A DNA stretch of 64,000 nucleotides from Comamonadaceae bacterium 2FH (GCA_005503335.1 SCMQ01000005.1:62001-126000); one strand, 5' to 3'; shown: positions 1 to 8,819, counted from the first letter of the stretch. Notes: generated by a model not told the origin, from the sequence alone. A program made the numbers and translations.

Positions 1-466
1 GGCGTCGAGCTCGGCCCATTCGGTCTCGCTCAGCTGCATCTCGGCCTCGGGCAGGATCACCGACTCTTCCAGCCGCATGTGCTCGAGGTAGAAGTCCACA
101 TAGGGCTTGAAGGCGTCGACGAAGGCCTGGCGCCGCGACTCGCCGAGCAGTTCCCAGGCCAGCAGCAGGTGCTGCAGCTCGCGCACCTGGGCCTCGCCGT
201 GCAGGTGGTCGCGCTCCAGCCGCGTCACGGTCTCCATGAGCTCAGGCGAGCGCCTGGCCACGCGCGGGAACAGCAGGTCCGACTCCTTGGGATGGTGCAG
301 GCGCTCGGGGAACTCGTCGATGTAGAACAGCATGGCGCGCAGCACGTCGAAGAAGCGCTCCGCATCGTCCTGCGGACCGCGCTCCACCATCATGCGCATG
401 GAATGCATGCATGGCGGCGAGCGAGGAATGCTCGTCGCGGATGATCTGCAGGCTGGTGTGTCTCAT
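1..466 (-). pseudogene. hemerythrin-domain protein, 5' frameshift, runs off the window start
   Basis: The reading frame opens at an ATG at 466 behind a GGAG ribosome site (MRHTSLQIIRDEHSSLAAM). The rest of a hemerythrin domain lies in another frame from about 399 down to base 1. That part carries HHPKE, the pair of His in RDHLHGE and a YLEHMRLEE segment, the His/Glu set that binds the di-iron centre in this family. The two frames are joined by one extra base in the run at 400-409. Bacterial hemerythrins of this type sense or bind O2 or NO. An FNR-like box lies about 60 bases upstream. The C-terminus is outside the window. The shift could be a real mutation or a sequencing error. Confidence 0.8.
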
Positions 467-525
467 GGCGTCTCCTGGCACGGTGGGTATGGCCCCAAGC
501 ATGCCTGCCGCCCGCCGCTCCCACC

Positions 526-539
526 ATGACGCAGATCAA
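526..539 (-). promoter_or_regulatory. FNR/ANR-like box upstream of the hemerythrin gene
   Basis: On the minus strand the site reads TTGATCTGCGTCAT, with a perfect left half (TTGAT) and a weaker right half of the consensus TTGAT-N4-ATCAA. It ends about 60 bases before the hemerythrin ATG, a normal position for an FNR-family activator. Oxygen-responsive control of a hemerythrin gene would make sense, but this rests on sequence similarity only. Confidence 0.5.
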
Positions 540-580
540 GCCGAACGCAGGTAACCGGGCTGGCGCCGGGCAACCAGCCG

Positions 581-2779
581 CTACGCTTTCCAGCGCCGCA
601 GCAGCAGGGCGTTGCTCATCACGCTGACCGAGCTCAGCGCCATCGCGGCGCCGGCCAGCACCGGGTTCAGGTAGCCCAGGGCCGCCAGCGGGATGCCGGC
701 CACGTTGTAGAAGAAGGCCCAGAACAGGTTCTGCCGGATCTTGGCCACCGTGCGGTCCGAGATGTCCAGCGCCGCCGCCACCAGGCCGACCTCGCCGCGC
801 ATCAGCGTGATGCCGGCCGCGTGCATGGCCACGTCGGTGCCGTTGCCCATGGCCAGTCCCACGTCGGCCGCGGCCAGGGCCGGCGCGTCGTTGACGCCGT
901 CGCCGACCATGGAAACCACATGTCCGCCCTGCTTGAGCTGCGCCACCAGCGCGGCCTTGTCGCCGGGCAGCACCTCGGCCATCACCTCGCCAGCCTCGGG
1001 CCTGAGGCCCAGGCGGCGCGCCATGGCCTCGGCGGCGCCGCGGTTGTCGCCCGAGATCATGACGGTCTTGATGCCGCGCGCGCGCAGCGCGGCCAGGGCC
1101 TCTCGTGCGCCCGGCTTGGGCGCATCGCCGAAGGCCATGAGGGCCCGCAAAGTCAGACCATCGCTGGTCCGCTCGGCCATGGCCGAGACCGTGGCCCCCT
1201 CGGCCTGCAGCTCGGCCGCACGCGCCGCGAGCGGTCCCAGGGCCACGCCGAGCTCGTCCATCCAGCGCAGGCTGCCGATCAGCCAGCTGCGCGCGCCCAG
1301 CTCGCCCTCGCTGCCACGGCCCGGCACGGCGCGCAGGCCGTCGGGCGCCGCGATCGCCAGGCCGCGCCCGCGCGCCGCCGCGACCACGGCGCGCGCGAGC
1401 GGATGCTCGCTGCCGCTTTGCAGGCTGGCCGCTGTGCGCAGCAACCCCGCCTCGTCCTGGCCCTCGGCCGCGACGAGCGCGGTCAGCAGCGGCTGGCCCA
1501 CGGTCAGCGTGCCGGTCTTGTCGAAGGCCACGGTGTCGACCCGGTGCGCGAGCTCGAGCGCCTGCGCGTCCTTGATCAGTATGCCGTGCCGCGCCGCCAC
1601 GCCGGTGCCGGCCATGATGGCGGCCGGCGTGGCCAGGCCCAGGGCACAGGGACAGGCGATCACCAGCACCGCCACCGCATGGATCAGCGCGCTCTCGAAG
1701 GAGGCGCCGGCCCACAGCCAGCCGAGCAGCGTGACCAGCGCCACCCCCATCACCACGGGCACGAACACCGCCGAGACCCGGTCCACCAGGCGCTGTATCG
1801 GCGCCTTGGCCGCCTGCGCGTCCTCCACCAGCCGGATGATCTGCGCCAGCACGGTCTCGCTGCCCACGGCCTCGACCAGCATCAGCACCCGGCCCTCGCC
1901 GTTGATGGCGCCGCCGGTCAGCTTGCTGCCCGCGTCCTTGCTGACCGGCAGCGGTTCCCCGGTCAGCATGGATTCGTCGACCTGGGTGTGGCCCTCGAGC
2001 AGCCGGCCGTCGACCGGAAAGCGCTCGCCCGGGCGCACCACCACGCGGTCGCCGACCAGCAGCTCGCCCACCGGCACATCCATCTCGCCGTCCGGCCCCA
2101 TCACATGGGCCAGCTCGGGCCGCAGCGCGTGCAGGGCGCGGATCGCGGCCGTGGTCTGCCGCTTGGCGCGCGCCTCCAGCCACTTGCCCAGCAGCACCAG
2201 GGTCACGACCACGGCCGAGGCCTCGAAGTACAGGTGGGGCATGTCGCCTTCCTCGGCCACCAGCCACAGCCAGACCGACAAGGCCCAGCCCGCCGTCGTG
2301 CCTATGGCCACCAGCAGGTCCATGTTGCCGCTGCCGGCCTTGAGCGCATGCCAGCCGGCCTTGTAGAAGCGCGCGCCGAGCCAGAACTGCACCGGCGTGG
2401 CCAGCAGGAACTGCAGCCAGGCCGGCAGCATCCAGTGCAGGCCGAGCAGATCGCCCACCATGGGCACGACCAGGGGCAGCGACAGCAGCAGGCCCCAGGC
2501 CACCGGCCCGAAGCCAGCCCAGGGCGAGGTGGCCGCCGCATCGATCGCGGCGTCGGCGGCGCGCGGCTCGTAGCCGGCGTCGCGCACCGCGCGGCGCAGC
2601 CGCGCCTCCATCTGCTCGCCGTGCGCGTAGACGATGCGCGCCGACTCGGTCGCCAGGTTGACGCTGGCATCCTGCACGCCGGGCACCTTCCTGAGCGCCT
2701 TCTCCACGCGCGTCACGCAGGAGGCGCAGGTCATGCCGCCTATGCCCAGGTCCAGGGAGGGGGTGGTCGTGGTGTTCAT
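581..2779 (-). CDS. copA: copper-exporting P1B-type ATPase CopA
   Basis: A 732-residue inner-membrane pump that exports Cu(I) using ATP. One N-terminal heavy-metal domain carries the GMTCASC metal site (Cys18, Cys21). The membrane copper motif is CPC at 376-378, the phosphorylated Asp is Asp420 in DKTGT, the SEHP motif of P1B pumps is at 457-460, and TGEP and [10 protein letters not shown] are present. Length is normal for a CopA with one metal domain. The gene diverges from copZ, and a CueR-type promoter lies directly upstream, so copper induction is likely. The CPC motif makes a Zn/Cd pump less likely but does not exclude silver. Confidence 0.95.
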   Translation of the reverse strand: MNTTTTPSLDLGIGGMTCASCVTRVEKALRKVPGVQDASVNLATESARIVYAHGEQMEARLRRAVRDAGYEPRAADAAIDAAATSPWAGFGPVAWGLLLSLPLVVPMVGDLLGLHWMLPAWLQFLLATPVQFWLGARFYKAGWHALKAGSGNMDLLVAIGTTAGWALSVWLWLVAEEGDMPHLYFEASAVVVTLVLLGKWLEARAKRQTTAAIRALHALRPELAHVMGPDGEMDVPVGELLVGDRVVVRPGERFPVDGRLLEGHTQVDESMLTGEPLPVSKDAGSKLTGGAINGEGRVLMLVEAVGSETVLAQIIRLVEDAQAAKAPIQRLVDRVSAVFVPVVMGVALVTLLGWLWAGASFESALIHAVAVLVIACPCALGLATPAAIMAGTGVAARHGILIKDAQALELAHRVDTVAFDKTGTLTVGQPLLTALVAAEGQDEAGLLRTAASLQSGSEHPLARAVVAAARGRGLAIAAPDGLRAVPGRGSEGELGARSWLIGSLRWMDELGVALGPLAARAAELQAEGATVSAMAERTSDGLTLRALMAFGDAPKPGAREALAALRARGIKTVMISGDNRGAAEAMARRLGLRPEAGEVMAEVLPGDKAALVAQLKQGGHVVSMVGDGVNDAPALAAADVGLAMGNGTDVAMHAAGITLMRGEVGLVAAALDISDRTVAKIRQNLFWAFFYNVAGIPLAALGYLNPVLAGAAMALSSVSVMSNALLLRRWKA

Positions 2780-2785
2780 GTGTGC

Positions 2786-2816
2786 AGTCTCATCTTTCCC
2801 ATGATGGGAAGGTCAA
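2786..2816 (-). promoter_or_regulatory. CueR-type promoter of copA
   Basis: On the minus strand a -35 TTGACC is followed by the dyad CTTCCC-ATCAT-GGGAAAG and a -10 GAGACT. The spacer is 19 bases, the over-long spacing typical of promoters activated by MerR-family proteins. Layout and bases closely resemble the known E. coli copA promoter. No merR-type gene is present in the window, so the regulator must be encoded elsewhere. Confidence 0.75.
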
Positions 2817-2865
2817 GCCTTGCGCCGGATCAACCCTGGCTCAAGCAGGGTCGGCGACCAGGGGC

Positions 2866-2896
2866 TTGACCCTCCCACGATGGCAAGGTCCAGGCT
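2866..2896 (+). promoter_or_regulatory. CueR-type promoter of copZ
   Basis: TTGACC at 2866-2871, then a dyad with left arm CCTCCC and right arm GGCAAGG, and a -10-like CAGGCT at 2891-2896, again with a 19-base spacer. It faces the copA promoter about 50 bases away. The downstream gene is a copper chaperone, which supports a shared MerR-family copper activator. Confidence 0.65.
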
Positions 2897-2929
2897 ATGC
2901 TTTCCCAGTCATCGAAAGAGGAATACGCC

Positions 2930-3127
2930 ATGAACCAGAGCTTCACTGTACAGGGCATGACCTGCGGCCACTGCGAGAAGGCCGTGACCCGCGCCATCCG
3001 CCAGCTCGACCCGCAGGCCGAGGTGCGCATAGACCGCTCCCAGGGTCGCGTCGAGGTCCAGTCCGAACAGCCGCGCGAGTCGCTGGCCCAGGCCATCGCC
3101 GAGGAAGGCTACGCGGTCGCGGCATGA
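2930..3127 (+). CDS. copZ: CopZ-like copper chaperone
   Basis: A 65-residue single heavy-metal-associated domain with the GMTCGHC copper site near residues 9-15. It carries Cu(I) in the cytoplasm and hands it to CopA or a sensor. The ATG at 2930 is chosen because AGAGGA precedes it at good distance and the domain starts directly after it; a longer open frame from 2897 has no such signal. It diverges from copA and has its own CueR-type promoter. Confidence 0.9.
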   Translation: MNQSFTVQGMTCGHCEKAVTRAIRQLDPQAEVRIDRSQGRVEVQSEQPRESLAQAIAEEGYAVAA

Positions 3128-3200
3128 ACCGGCACGCGGGCGAGGCCGCATGACATGGATCGGTGTGGCCAAGGCCGCCTGGCTGCGGCATCATGTGGCC

Positions 3201-4124
3201 ATGAACACCCCCGCCCACCTCCCCTTCGTCGAGCAGCCGAGCCGCGTCGAACGGCTGGTCACCGGTCAGCCCACCAGCGACGGCGCGGGCGTCAAGCTCA
3301 GGCGCGTGCTCACGCAGGACCTGCAGCAGCGGCTGGACCCCTTCCTGATGCTCGACAGCTTCGCCAGCGACAACCCCGACGACTACGGCGCGGGCTTTCC
3401 CGACCACCCGCACCGCGGCTTCGAGACCGTGACCTACATGATCGCCGGCCGCATGCGCCACAAGGACAGCGCCGGCCACGAGGGCCTGCTGCAAAACGGC
3501 GGCGTGCAGTGGATGACCGCCGGCCGCGGCCTGATCCACAGCGAGCTGCCCGAGCAGGAGGAGGGCGTGATGGAGGGCTTCCAGCTGTGGCTCAACCTGC
3601 CGGCACGCGACAAGATGTGCGAGCCCGGCTACCGCGACATCCAGAGCGAGGAGATCCCCGTGTTCACCACGCCCGACGGCGCCGACGGCGACCTGCGCGG
3701 CAGCGTGCATGTGCGCGTGATCGCCGGCAGCTCGCACGGCGTGGCCGGCGCCATGCAGCGCGACCCGGCGCGCTTTCCGACCGACCCGCTGTACCTGGAC
3801 CTGCATTTCCTGGTCGAGGGCGCCACCTTCCAGCAGCCTCTGCCGCCCGAGCACAACGCCTTCCTCTACGTCTACCGCGGCACCGTGGAGGTGCTGGCAC
3901 CGAACGGCGAGGTCACGGCCGTGCCCCGGCAGCAGATGGCCATCCTGGCCAACCAGGGCGACGGCGTCTGCCTTCACGCCGCGACCGACCAGGACACGCG
4001 CGCCCTGCTGATCGCCGGCCGGCCGCTGCGCGAGCCGATCGCGCAGTACGGCCCCTTCGTGATGAACACGCGCGAGCAGCTGATGCAGGCCATGGACGAT
4101 TTCCGCAACGGCCGCCTGGCCTGA
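3201..4124 (+). CDS. pirin family protein
   Basis: A 307-residue bicupin of the pirin family. The N-terminal cupin shows the signature HPHRGFETVTY and the later GRGLIHSELP, which supply the His/His/His/Glu metal ligands known in pirins. The C-terminal cupin follows at about residues 180-290. Bacterial pirins are non-haem iron proteins; some have quercetinase activity, and the role here is unknown. Translation probably starts at ATG 3201 (MNTPAHLPF); the frame is open 51 bases further upstream but that part does not look like pirin. A strong terminator follows at 4164. Confidence 0.9.
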   Translation: MNTPAHLPFVEQPSRVERLVTGQPTSDGAGVKLRRVLTQDLQQRLDPFLMLDSFASDNPDDYGAGFPDHPHRGFETVTYMIAGRMRHKDSAGHEGLLQNGGVQWMTAGRGLIHSELPEQEEGVMEGFQLWLNLPARDKMCEPGYRDIQSEEIPVFTTPDGADGDLRGSVHVRVIAGSSHGVAGAMQRDPARFPTDPLYLDLHFLVEGATFQQPLPPEHNAFLYVYRGTVEVLAPNGEVTAVPRQQMAILANQGDGVCLHAATDQDTRALLIAGRPLREPIAQYGPFVMNTREQLMQAMDDFRNGRLA

Positions 4125-4163
4125 CCCGCGTCCGGGTCCAGCCGCGCCAGCCCCGCGTGATCG

Positions 4164-4188
4164 AAAAGGCCGGCTTACCGGCCTTTTT
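4164..4188 (+). terminator. rho-independent terminator after the pirin gene
   Basis: A perfect 10-base stem (AAAAGGCCGG / CCGGCCTTTT) with a 4-base loop and a run of five T at 4184-4188, 40 bases after the pirin stop. It probably also works on the minus strand because of its A-run. Confidence 0.85.
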
Positions 4189-4309
4189 CATGCAACTTTA
4201 CAAAGGCTCATGCAGGCGCCATGGGGGCGATACAAGGCCCGCGCAGACTTCCCTTCAACCTGATGCCCGCCTTGCGCCGTCAGGCTTCTTCTCAAGGAAA
4301 GTAAGCACC

Positions 4310-4813
4310 ATGAAACAGTTTCGCAAACACCTGCTCGTCGCCACCCTGCTGGCCTCCCTGGGCCTGGCCGCCACCGCCCAGACGCCTCCTCCTCCCGGCG
4401 GTCCGCCGGCTGCGCAACGCATGGAACCGCACGACCCGGCGCGCATGCATCAGCGCATGCAGGAGCACCGCGCCAAGCACCTGGCCGAGCTCAAGGAAAC
4501 GCTCAAGCTGAACCCGGCCCAGGAAAGCGCCTGGACCGCCTTCACCGCCGCCACCCAGCTGCCGGCCACGCCGCGCGCACGCCCGGACCGCGCCGAGTTC
4601 GAGAAGCTCAGCACGCCCGAGCGCATCGACCGGATGCAGGCCTTCAAGGCCGAGCGCGACGAGCAGATGCGCCGCTACGCCGACGCCACCAAGACCTTCT
4701 ACGCCGCGCTGACGCCCGAGCAGAAGAAGACCTTCGATGACCAGACCCTGCGCCATTTCGGCCGTGGCCGCCACGGTCAACAGGGCCACCACGGCATGGG
4801 CCCGCGCCACTGA
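4310..4813 (+). CDS. Spy/CpxP-like LTXXQ periplasmic protein
   Basis: A 167-residue exported protein. Residues 1-23 form a signal peptide ending ATAQ. The mature part is helical, rich in Met, His, Arg and Glu, and contains LNPAQESAW near residue 65 and LTPEQKKTF near residue 143, the LTXXQ-type motifs of the Spy/CpxP family. Family members are periplasmic chaperones or stress sensors, often induced by envelope or copper stress. The His/Met-rich ends (MEPHDPARMHQRMQEH and the GHHGMGPRH tail) could bind metal, which fits the copper genes nearby. Start chosen from AAGGAAAG before ATG 4310. Confidence 0.8.
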   Translation: MKQFRKHLLVATLLASLGLAATAQTPPPPGGPPAAQRMEPHDPARMHQRMQEHRAKHLAELKETLKLNPAQESAWTAFTAATQLPATPRARPDRAEFEKLSTPERIDRMQAFKAERDEQMRRYADATKTFYAALTPEQKKTFDDQTLRHFGRGRHGQQGHHGMGPRH

Positions 4814-4838
4814 AGCCCGGCTCTACAGGGCCGCGATC

Positions 4839-4862
4839 CGCCGGGCGCCTCGCCGCCCGGCG
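4839..4862 (+). terminator. GC-rich hairpin, possible terminator
   Basis: A perfect 8-base stem (CGCCGGGC / GCCCGGCG) with an 8-base loop, 25 bases after the Spy-like gene. It has no T-run, so it may only stabilise the transcript end or work with Rho. Confidence 0.35.
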
Positions 4863-4866
4863 TGAA

Positions 4867-4880
4867 TTGACACAGATCAA
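4867..4880 (+). promoter_or_regulatory. FNR/ANR-like box
   Basis: TTGACACAGATCAA differs from the FNR consensus TTGAT-N4-ATCAA at one base. A -10-like TAAGCT lies at 4903-4908. If the box is centred at -41.5 as in class II FNR promoters, transcription starts at about 4915, just before the GTG of the next gene. Low-oxygen activation of the DUF2189 gene is likely. Confidence 0.65.
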
Positions 4881-4917
4881 GCCTGTTTGGGGCCAGGCGC
4901 GCTAAGCTTGCCGCACC

Positions 4918-5778
4918 GTGCCGCCCGCCCCTTCCCCCAAGCCTCCCCAGAAGCCCGCGCAGGCCGCACCGGCCCTGCCCGCGGTGCGCGAGATCGCCCT
5001 GGACCAGCCGCTGCACTGGCTGGCCCTGGCCTGGCGCGACATCGCGCGCTGCGGCTGGCTCAGCTTCTTCCATGGGCTGGCGCTGGCCAGCTTCGGCGCA
5101 ATGCTGGTGGCGCTGGCGCACGACCGCTTCTGGCTGCTGGCCGGCGCCTTCTCGGGTTTCCTGGTCGTCGCGCCGGTGCTGGCCACCAGCCTCTATGCCA
5201 TGAGCCGCGCCCTGGAGCGCGGCGAGCCGGTGAACCTGCGCCTGCTGGTCGCCACCTGGACCCGCTGGCAGGGCTGGCGCCGGCGCGAGCCGGCCGGCTA
5301 CTGGAGCCTGGTGCGCTTCGGCCTGCTCTTGGCCCTGGCGGGAACGGGCTGGGTGCTGACCTCGGCCGCGCTGATCACCCTGCTCGCGCCCCAGCCCGTG
5401 CTCACGCCCATGGACTTCGTGCGCCATGTGGTGCTGGCGCCTGGCCACCACCTGTTCGAGCTCTGGCTCACGCTGGGCGGGCTGCTGGCCGCGCCGGTGT
5501 TCGCCTCCAGCGTGGTCGCCATGCCGCTGCTGCTGGACCGCCGGGTCACGGTGCTGCAGGCCGTGCTCACCAGCTGGCAGGCGGTATTGAGCAACCCCCT
5601 GCCCCTGGCCCTGTGGGCCGCGCTGATCATGGGCTTCACGCTGCTGGGACTGCTGTCGCTGCTGCTGGGCCTGGTCTTCGTCGTGCCCCTGCTCGGCCAT
5701 GCCAGCTGGCATGCCTACCGCGACCTGGTCGACGCCACGGCCCTGCCCGAGCGCCTGCCGCCCGCCGGGGAGGCCTGA
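4918..5778 (+). CDS. DUF2189 family membrane protein
   Basis: A 286-residue integral membrane protein with about six hydrophobic segments. It has the family-typical YAMSRALERGE after the second helix and GHASWHAYRDLVDA near the C-terminus. DUF2189 proteins of proteobacteria have no assigned biochemical role but often lie near respiratory or denitrification genes. The frame opens with GTG 4918, only a few bases after the predicted transcription start and without a clear ribosome site, so the mRNA may be nearly leaderless. An in-frame GTG at 4984 (VREIALDQ) is an alternative start. It shares a base with the next gene, so the two are translated together. Confidence 0.75.
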   Translation: MPPAPSPKPPQKPAQAAPALPAVREIALDQPLHWLALAWRDIARCGWLSFFHGLALASFGAMLVALAHDRFWLLAGAFSGFLVVAPVLATSLYAMSRALERGEPVNLRLLVATWTRWQGWRRREPAGYWSLVRFGLLLALAGTGWVLTSAALITLLAPQPVLTPMDFVRHVVLAPGHHLFELWLTLGGLLAAPVFASSVVAMPLLLDRRVTVLQAVLTSWQAVLSNPLPLALWAALIMGFTLLGLLSLLLGLVFVVPLLGHASWHAYRDLVDATALPERLPPAGEA

Positions 5779-5987
5779 TGTTCGGCTACACGGAAGAGCA
5801 GATCGCCGCCTTCGGCCTCAGCTTCGGCGTGGCCGCCTTCATGCTCTACATGCTGTTCATCATCGCCCACCTGGCCTGGCAGTCCAAGGCCGGCAAGTTC
5901 GGCACCTTCGTGCTGTTCCTGGGCCTGGCCTTCGGCATGGTGGGCTTTGCCGCCAAGTTCGTGATCCAGTGGATGCTGGAGAAATAG
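5778..5987 (+). CDS. DUF2788 small membrane protein
   Basis: A 69-residue protein with two hydrophobic helices (about residues 10-30 and 42-63) and a positively charged loop between them, matching the short DUF2788 family of betaproteobacteria. Function is unknown. Its ATG overlaps the TGA of the DUF2189 gene by one base, so it belongs to the same FNR-box-controlled operon. The following monooxygenase fragment begins directly after its stop. Confidence 0.75.
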   Translation: MFGYTEEQIAAFGLSFGVAAFMLYMLFIIAHLAWQSKAGKFGTFVLFLGLAFGMVGFAAKFVIQWMLEK

Positions 5988-5988
5988 G

Positions 5989-6777
5989 CGGCTGGTCAAG
6001 GCTACGGCCCTTGCGCCGCGTCAACGCGCCCCGCGCCAGGCCCTGCGCGCCCGGCTGCTGGTGGCGGCCGACAGCCGATTCTCGGCAACGCGGCGCGCCA
6101 TGGGCATCGCCGCCGACCAGCACGACTTCGGCCGCAGCATGCTGGTGTGCTGCATGAACCACGAGAAGCCGCACCAGCACACGGCCTGGGAATGGTTCGA
6201 CCATGGCCAGACCCTGGCCCTGCTGCCGATGAACGACGACCCGGCCAGCGGCGCGCCGCGCGCCTCGGTCGTGCTCACCCTGCCCACGCCGGCCATAGAG
6301 CCGCTGCTGACTCTGGAGCCGCCGGCCTTCGGCCGCGAGATGACGCGCCGCTTCGCGGGCCGCCTGGGCCCCATGAGCCTGGCCAGCACGCGCCACGCCT
6401 ACCCGCTGGTGGCCGTCTACCCGCAGCGCCTGGTCGGGCCGCGCTTTGCCTGCGTGGGCGACGCCGCCCTGGGCATGCACCCGGTCACGGCCCATGGCTT
6501 CAACCTGGGCCTGCTGGGCGTGGAGCGCCTGGCCGCCCGCGTGCGCGCCGCCCAGACCGCCGGCCGCGACATCGCCGCGCCGCAGGACCTGGCGGCCTAC
6601 GAACGCGAGCAGCGCCAGGCCTCGCGGCCGATCTACCTCGCGACCCAGCTGATCGCGCGCCTGTACACCCAGGAGAGCCCGCCGGCACGCCTGCTGCGCG
6701 GCCTGGCGCTGCGCCTGGGCCAGCATTGCCCGCCGTTCAAGCGCGCCGTGGCGGCCGCCTTGACGGGCGCGCATTGA
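5989..6777 (+). pseudogene. 5'-truncated FAD monooxygenase, UbiM/UbiH-like
   Basis: The frame encodes only the C-terminal two thirds of a UbiH/COQ6-type flavin hydroxylase. Present are the second FAD motif region (RARLLVAADSRFSATRR) and GDAALGMHPVTAHGFNLGL, where this HPVTAHGFN form resembles the 5-demethoxyubiquinol hydroxylase UbiM. The N-terminal GxGxxG FAD-binding fold is absent: homologues are about 390 residues, here about 260 codons are open. The frame opens right after the DUF2788 stop, with no ribosome site, so a deletion seems to have joined the two genes. A short product from GTG 6061 would lack FAD binding. UbiM identity is tentative. Confidence 0.65.
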
Positions 6778-6805
6778 GCCCGAAAACGCACCAGCGGCAC
6801 AAAGC

Positions 6806-7000
6806 TGTGGATAGTTTTTTGACAAGTAGGCACTTATCCACAGAAAAAGCCCGTGGCCCTGATTTGTTCATGGCTGCGGCACACCACGGAAGCATGGGCG
6901 CCCACATGAGTTCATCGCATGCAAGTGCCTGACATGACTGGGAAAAAATGGCTTTTCCACAGAAGCAGCCGATCCTTATCTACTACGACTATTAATTAAT
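6806..7000 (+). other. origin-like element 1 (DnaA boxes plus TAC-trio run)
   Basis: Part of the 384-base gap before minC. It has DnaA boxes at 6806-6814 (minus, CTATCCACA), 6834-6842 (plus, TTATCCACA, perfect consensus) and 6953-6961 (plus, TTTTCCACA). The last is followed by GAAGCAGCCGATCC and then TTATCTACTACGACTATTAA and more AT bases up to 7000. Box, GC-rich spacer, TAC-type trios and AT tract is the layout of the basal unwinding module described in B. subtilis and other origins. A mirror-image copy lies at 10886-10933. No dnaA or dnaN is nearby. Nothing else was recognised in the gap apart from a weak TAAGAT -10 at 7130. Confidence 0.55.
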
Positions 7001-7161
7001 AGAGAACAGAAAGAAAACCAGGAACAACTTCAGGCCGCCGTATGAGCGCCGCGGCAAGGCCCATTGCCGCCGCTGAAAACTCTGGTGACCGGCGTTGCGC
7101 CCGCTCACAAGTGGCGGCCGCCCGGCTGTTAAGATTTGCTTCTTTCCGTGCCCTTTTTCCC

Positions 7162-7914
7162 ATGCCTGTTGCCCTCGCAGGAAGCGCCCCTGCAACGTTC
7201 GAGATCAAGAGCGCGAACCTGCCTCTGGTGGCGCTGCTGCTGAAGTCGGCCGAGCTGGCTGACGTGGCAAGGGATCTGGCCCAGCGCTTCGGCGACATCC
7301 CCGACTTCTTCGACCAGGACCCGCTGCTGGTCGACCTGACCCCGCTGCAGGACAGCGACCCGGAAGCGGAACTGGACTTCCCCGCCCTGCTGGAGCTGCT
7401 GCGCGGCTACCGCCTGCTGCCGCTGGCGGTGCGCGGCGGCAGCCCGGCCCAGCTCGCCGCGGCCCAGGCCGCCGGCCTGGTGCCTGCCGCCGACGCCCTG
7501 GTGCAGAAAACCCAGGCCGCGGCGCCGGCACCCGCTCCGGCCGCAGCACCCGCCGCGGCCCAGCCGCAAGGCGCCCTGGTGATAGACCGTCCCCTGCGTT
7601 CGGGACAGCAGGTCTATGCGCGCGGCCGCGACCTGATCGTGCGCGCCATCGTCAACCCGGGCGCCGAGGTGATCGCCGACGGCCACATCCATGTCTACGC
7701 GCCGCTGCGCGGCAAGGCCATCGCGGGCGCGCGCGGCGACGGCCAGGCCCGTATCTTCGCGCTCAGCATGGAACCCGAGCTGATCTCCATCGCCGGCATC
7801 TACCGGACCAGCGAAAATGCGCTGCCGCCCGAAATCTGGGGCCAACCCACCCAGGTGCGCCTGGTGGCGGGCCCGGACGGCGACAAGCTGGTCATGGAAC
7901 CGCTGAAAGCCTGA
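7162..7914 (+). CDS. minC: septum site-determining protein MinC
   Basis: A 250-residue inhibitor of FtsZ ring assembly that works with MinD at the membrane. The N-terminal FtsZ-acting domain covers about residues 1-105, then an Ala/Pro-rich linker (about 115-135), then the C-terminal beta-helix domain with the conserved GRDLIVRAIVNPGAEVIADG stretch that binds MinD. The start at ATG 7162 (MPVALAGSAP) fits the family; the frame is open to 7042 but that extension is unlike MinC. No good ribosome site precedes 7162. It leads minC-minD-minE. Confidence 0.93.
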   Translation: MPVALAGSAPATFEIKSANLPLVALLLKSAELADVARDLAQRFGDIPDFFDQDPLLVDLTPLQDSDPEAELDFPALLELLRGYRLLPLAVRGGSPAQLAAAQAAGLVPAADALVQKTQAAAPAPAPAAAPAAAQPQGALVIDRPLRSGQQVYARGRDLIVRAIVNPGAEVIADGHIHVYAPLRGKAIAGARGDGQARIFALSMEPELISIAGIYRTSENALPPEIWGQPTQVRLVAGPDGDKLVMEPLKA

Positions 7915-8003
7915 ACAGCCATGAAACCCCCACGCTTGTCGCTTTGCGTGCTGTGCCGGCCTGAATTCCACCCACCCACATTTTTCAGAAAGACTTTTCA
8001 CTG

Positions 8004-8819
8004 ATGGCAAAAATCGTCGTTGTGACTTCGGGCAAAGGCGGTGTGGGCAAGACCACCACCAGCGCCAGCTTCGCCACCGGCCTCGCCCTGCGCGGCTTCA
8101 AGACCGCCGTGATCGATTTCGACGTCGGCCTGCGCAACCTGGACCTGATCATGGGTTGCGAGCGGCGCGTGGTCTACGACTTCATCAACGTGATCCAGGG
8201 CGAGGCCAACCTCAACCAGGCCCTGATCAAGGACAAGCAGAGCGACAAGCTCTACGTGCTGGCCGCCTCGCAGACGCGTGACAAGGACGCGCTGACCCAG
8301 GATGGGGTCGAGAAGGTGCTGAACGACCTGGCCGCCATGGGCTTCGAGTACATCGTCTGCGACTCGCCGGCCGGCATCGAGACCGGGGCCCTGATGGCCA
8401 TGCATTTCGCCGACGAGGCCCTGGTGGTGACCAACCCCGAGGTGTCCTCGGTGCGCGACTCCGACCGCATCCTGGGCATGCTGGGCAGCAAGACCCGGCG
8501 CGCGATCGCGGGCAAGGAGCCGGTCAAGGAGCACCTGCTGATCACGCGCTACAACCCCAACCGCGTGGCCGACGGCCAGATGCTCTCGCTCGAGGACATC
8601 CAGGACATCCTGCGCATCCGGCTGATCGGCGTGGTGCCCGAGAGCGAGGCCGTGCTGCAGGCCTCCAACCAGGGCACGCCGGCCGTGCACCTCAAGGGCA
8701 CGGACGTGGCCAACGCCTACCTCGACGTGATCGACCGTTTCCTGGGCGAGGACCGCCCCATGCGCTTCGTCGACGCGGAGAAGCCCGGCTTCCTCAAGCG
8801 CCTGTTCGGAGGGCGCTGA
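8004..8819 (+). CDS. minD: septum site-determining ATPase MinD
   Basis: A 271-residue membrane ATPase that recruits MinC and oscillates under MinE. The deviant Walker A motif KGGVGKTT is at residues 11-18, with a later switch region (DSPAGIETGA). The C-terminal amphipathic membrane-targeting helix is GFLKRLFGGR. Length and motifs are standard. It lies 89 bases after minC and 3 bases before minE. Confidence 0.97.
   Translation: MAKIVVVTSGKGGVGKTTTSASFATGLALRGFKTAVIDFDVGLRNLDLIMGCERRVVYDFINVIQGEANLNQALIKDKQSDKLYVLAASQTRDKDALTQDGVEKVLNDLAAMGFEYIVCDSPAGIETGALMAMHFADEALVVTNPEVSSVRDSDRILGMLGSKTRRAIAGKEPVKEHLLITRYNPNRVADGQMLSLEDIQDILRIRLIGVVPESEAVLQASNQGTPAVHLKGTDVANAYLDVIDRFLGEDRPMRFVDAEKPGFLKRLFGGR

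Noticed and set aside
821-2869. 682-codon plus-strand open frame opposite copA
   Set aside because: It is antisense to a complete P-type ATPase, its translation is His/Gln/Arg-rich without domains, and it arises from GC-rich codon structure.
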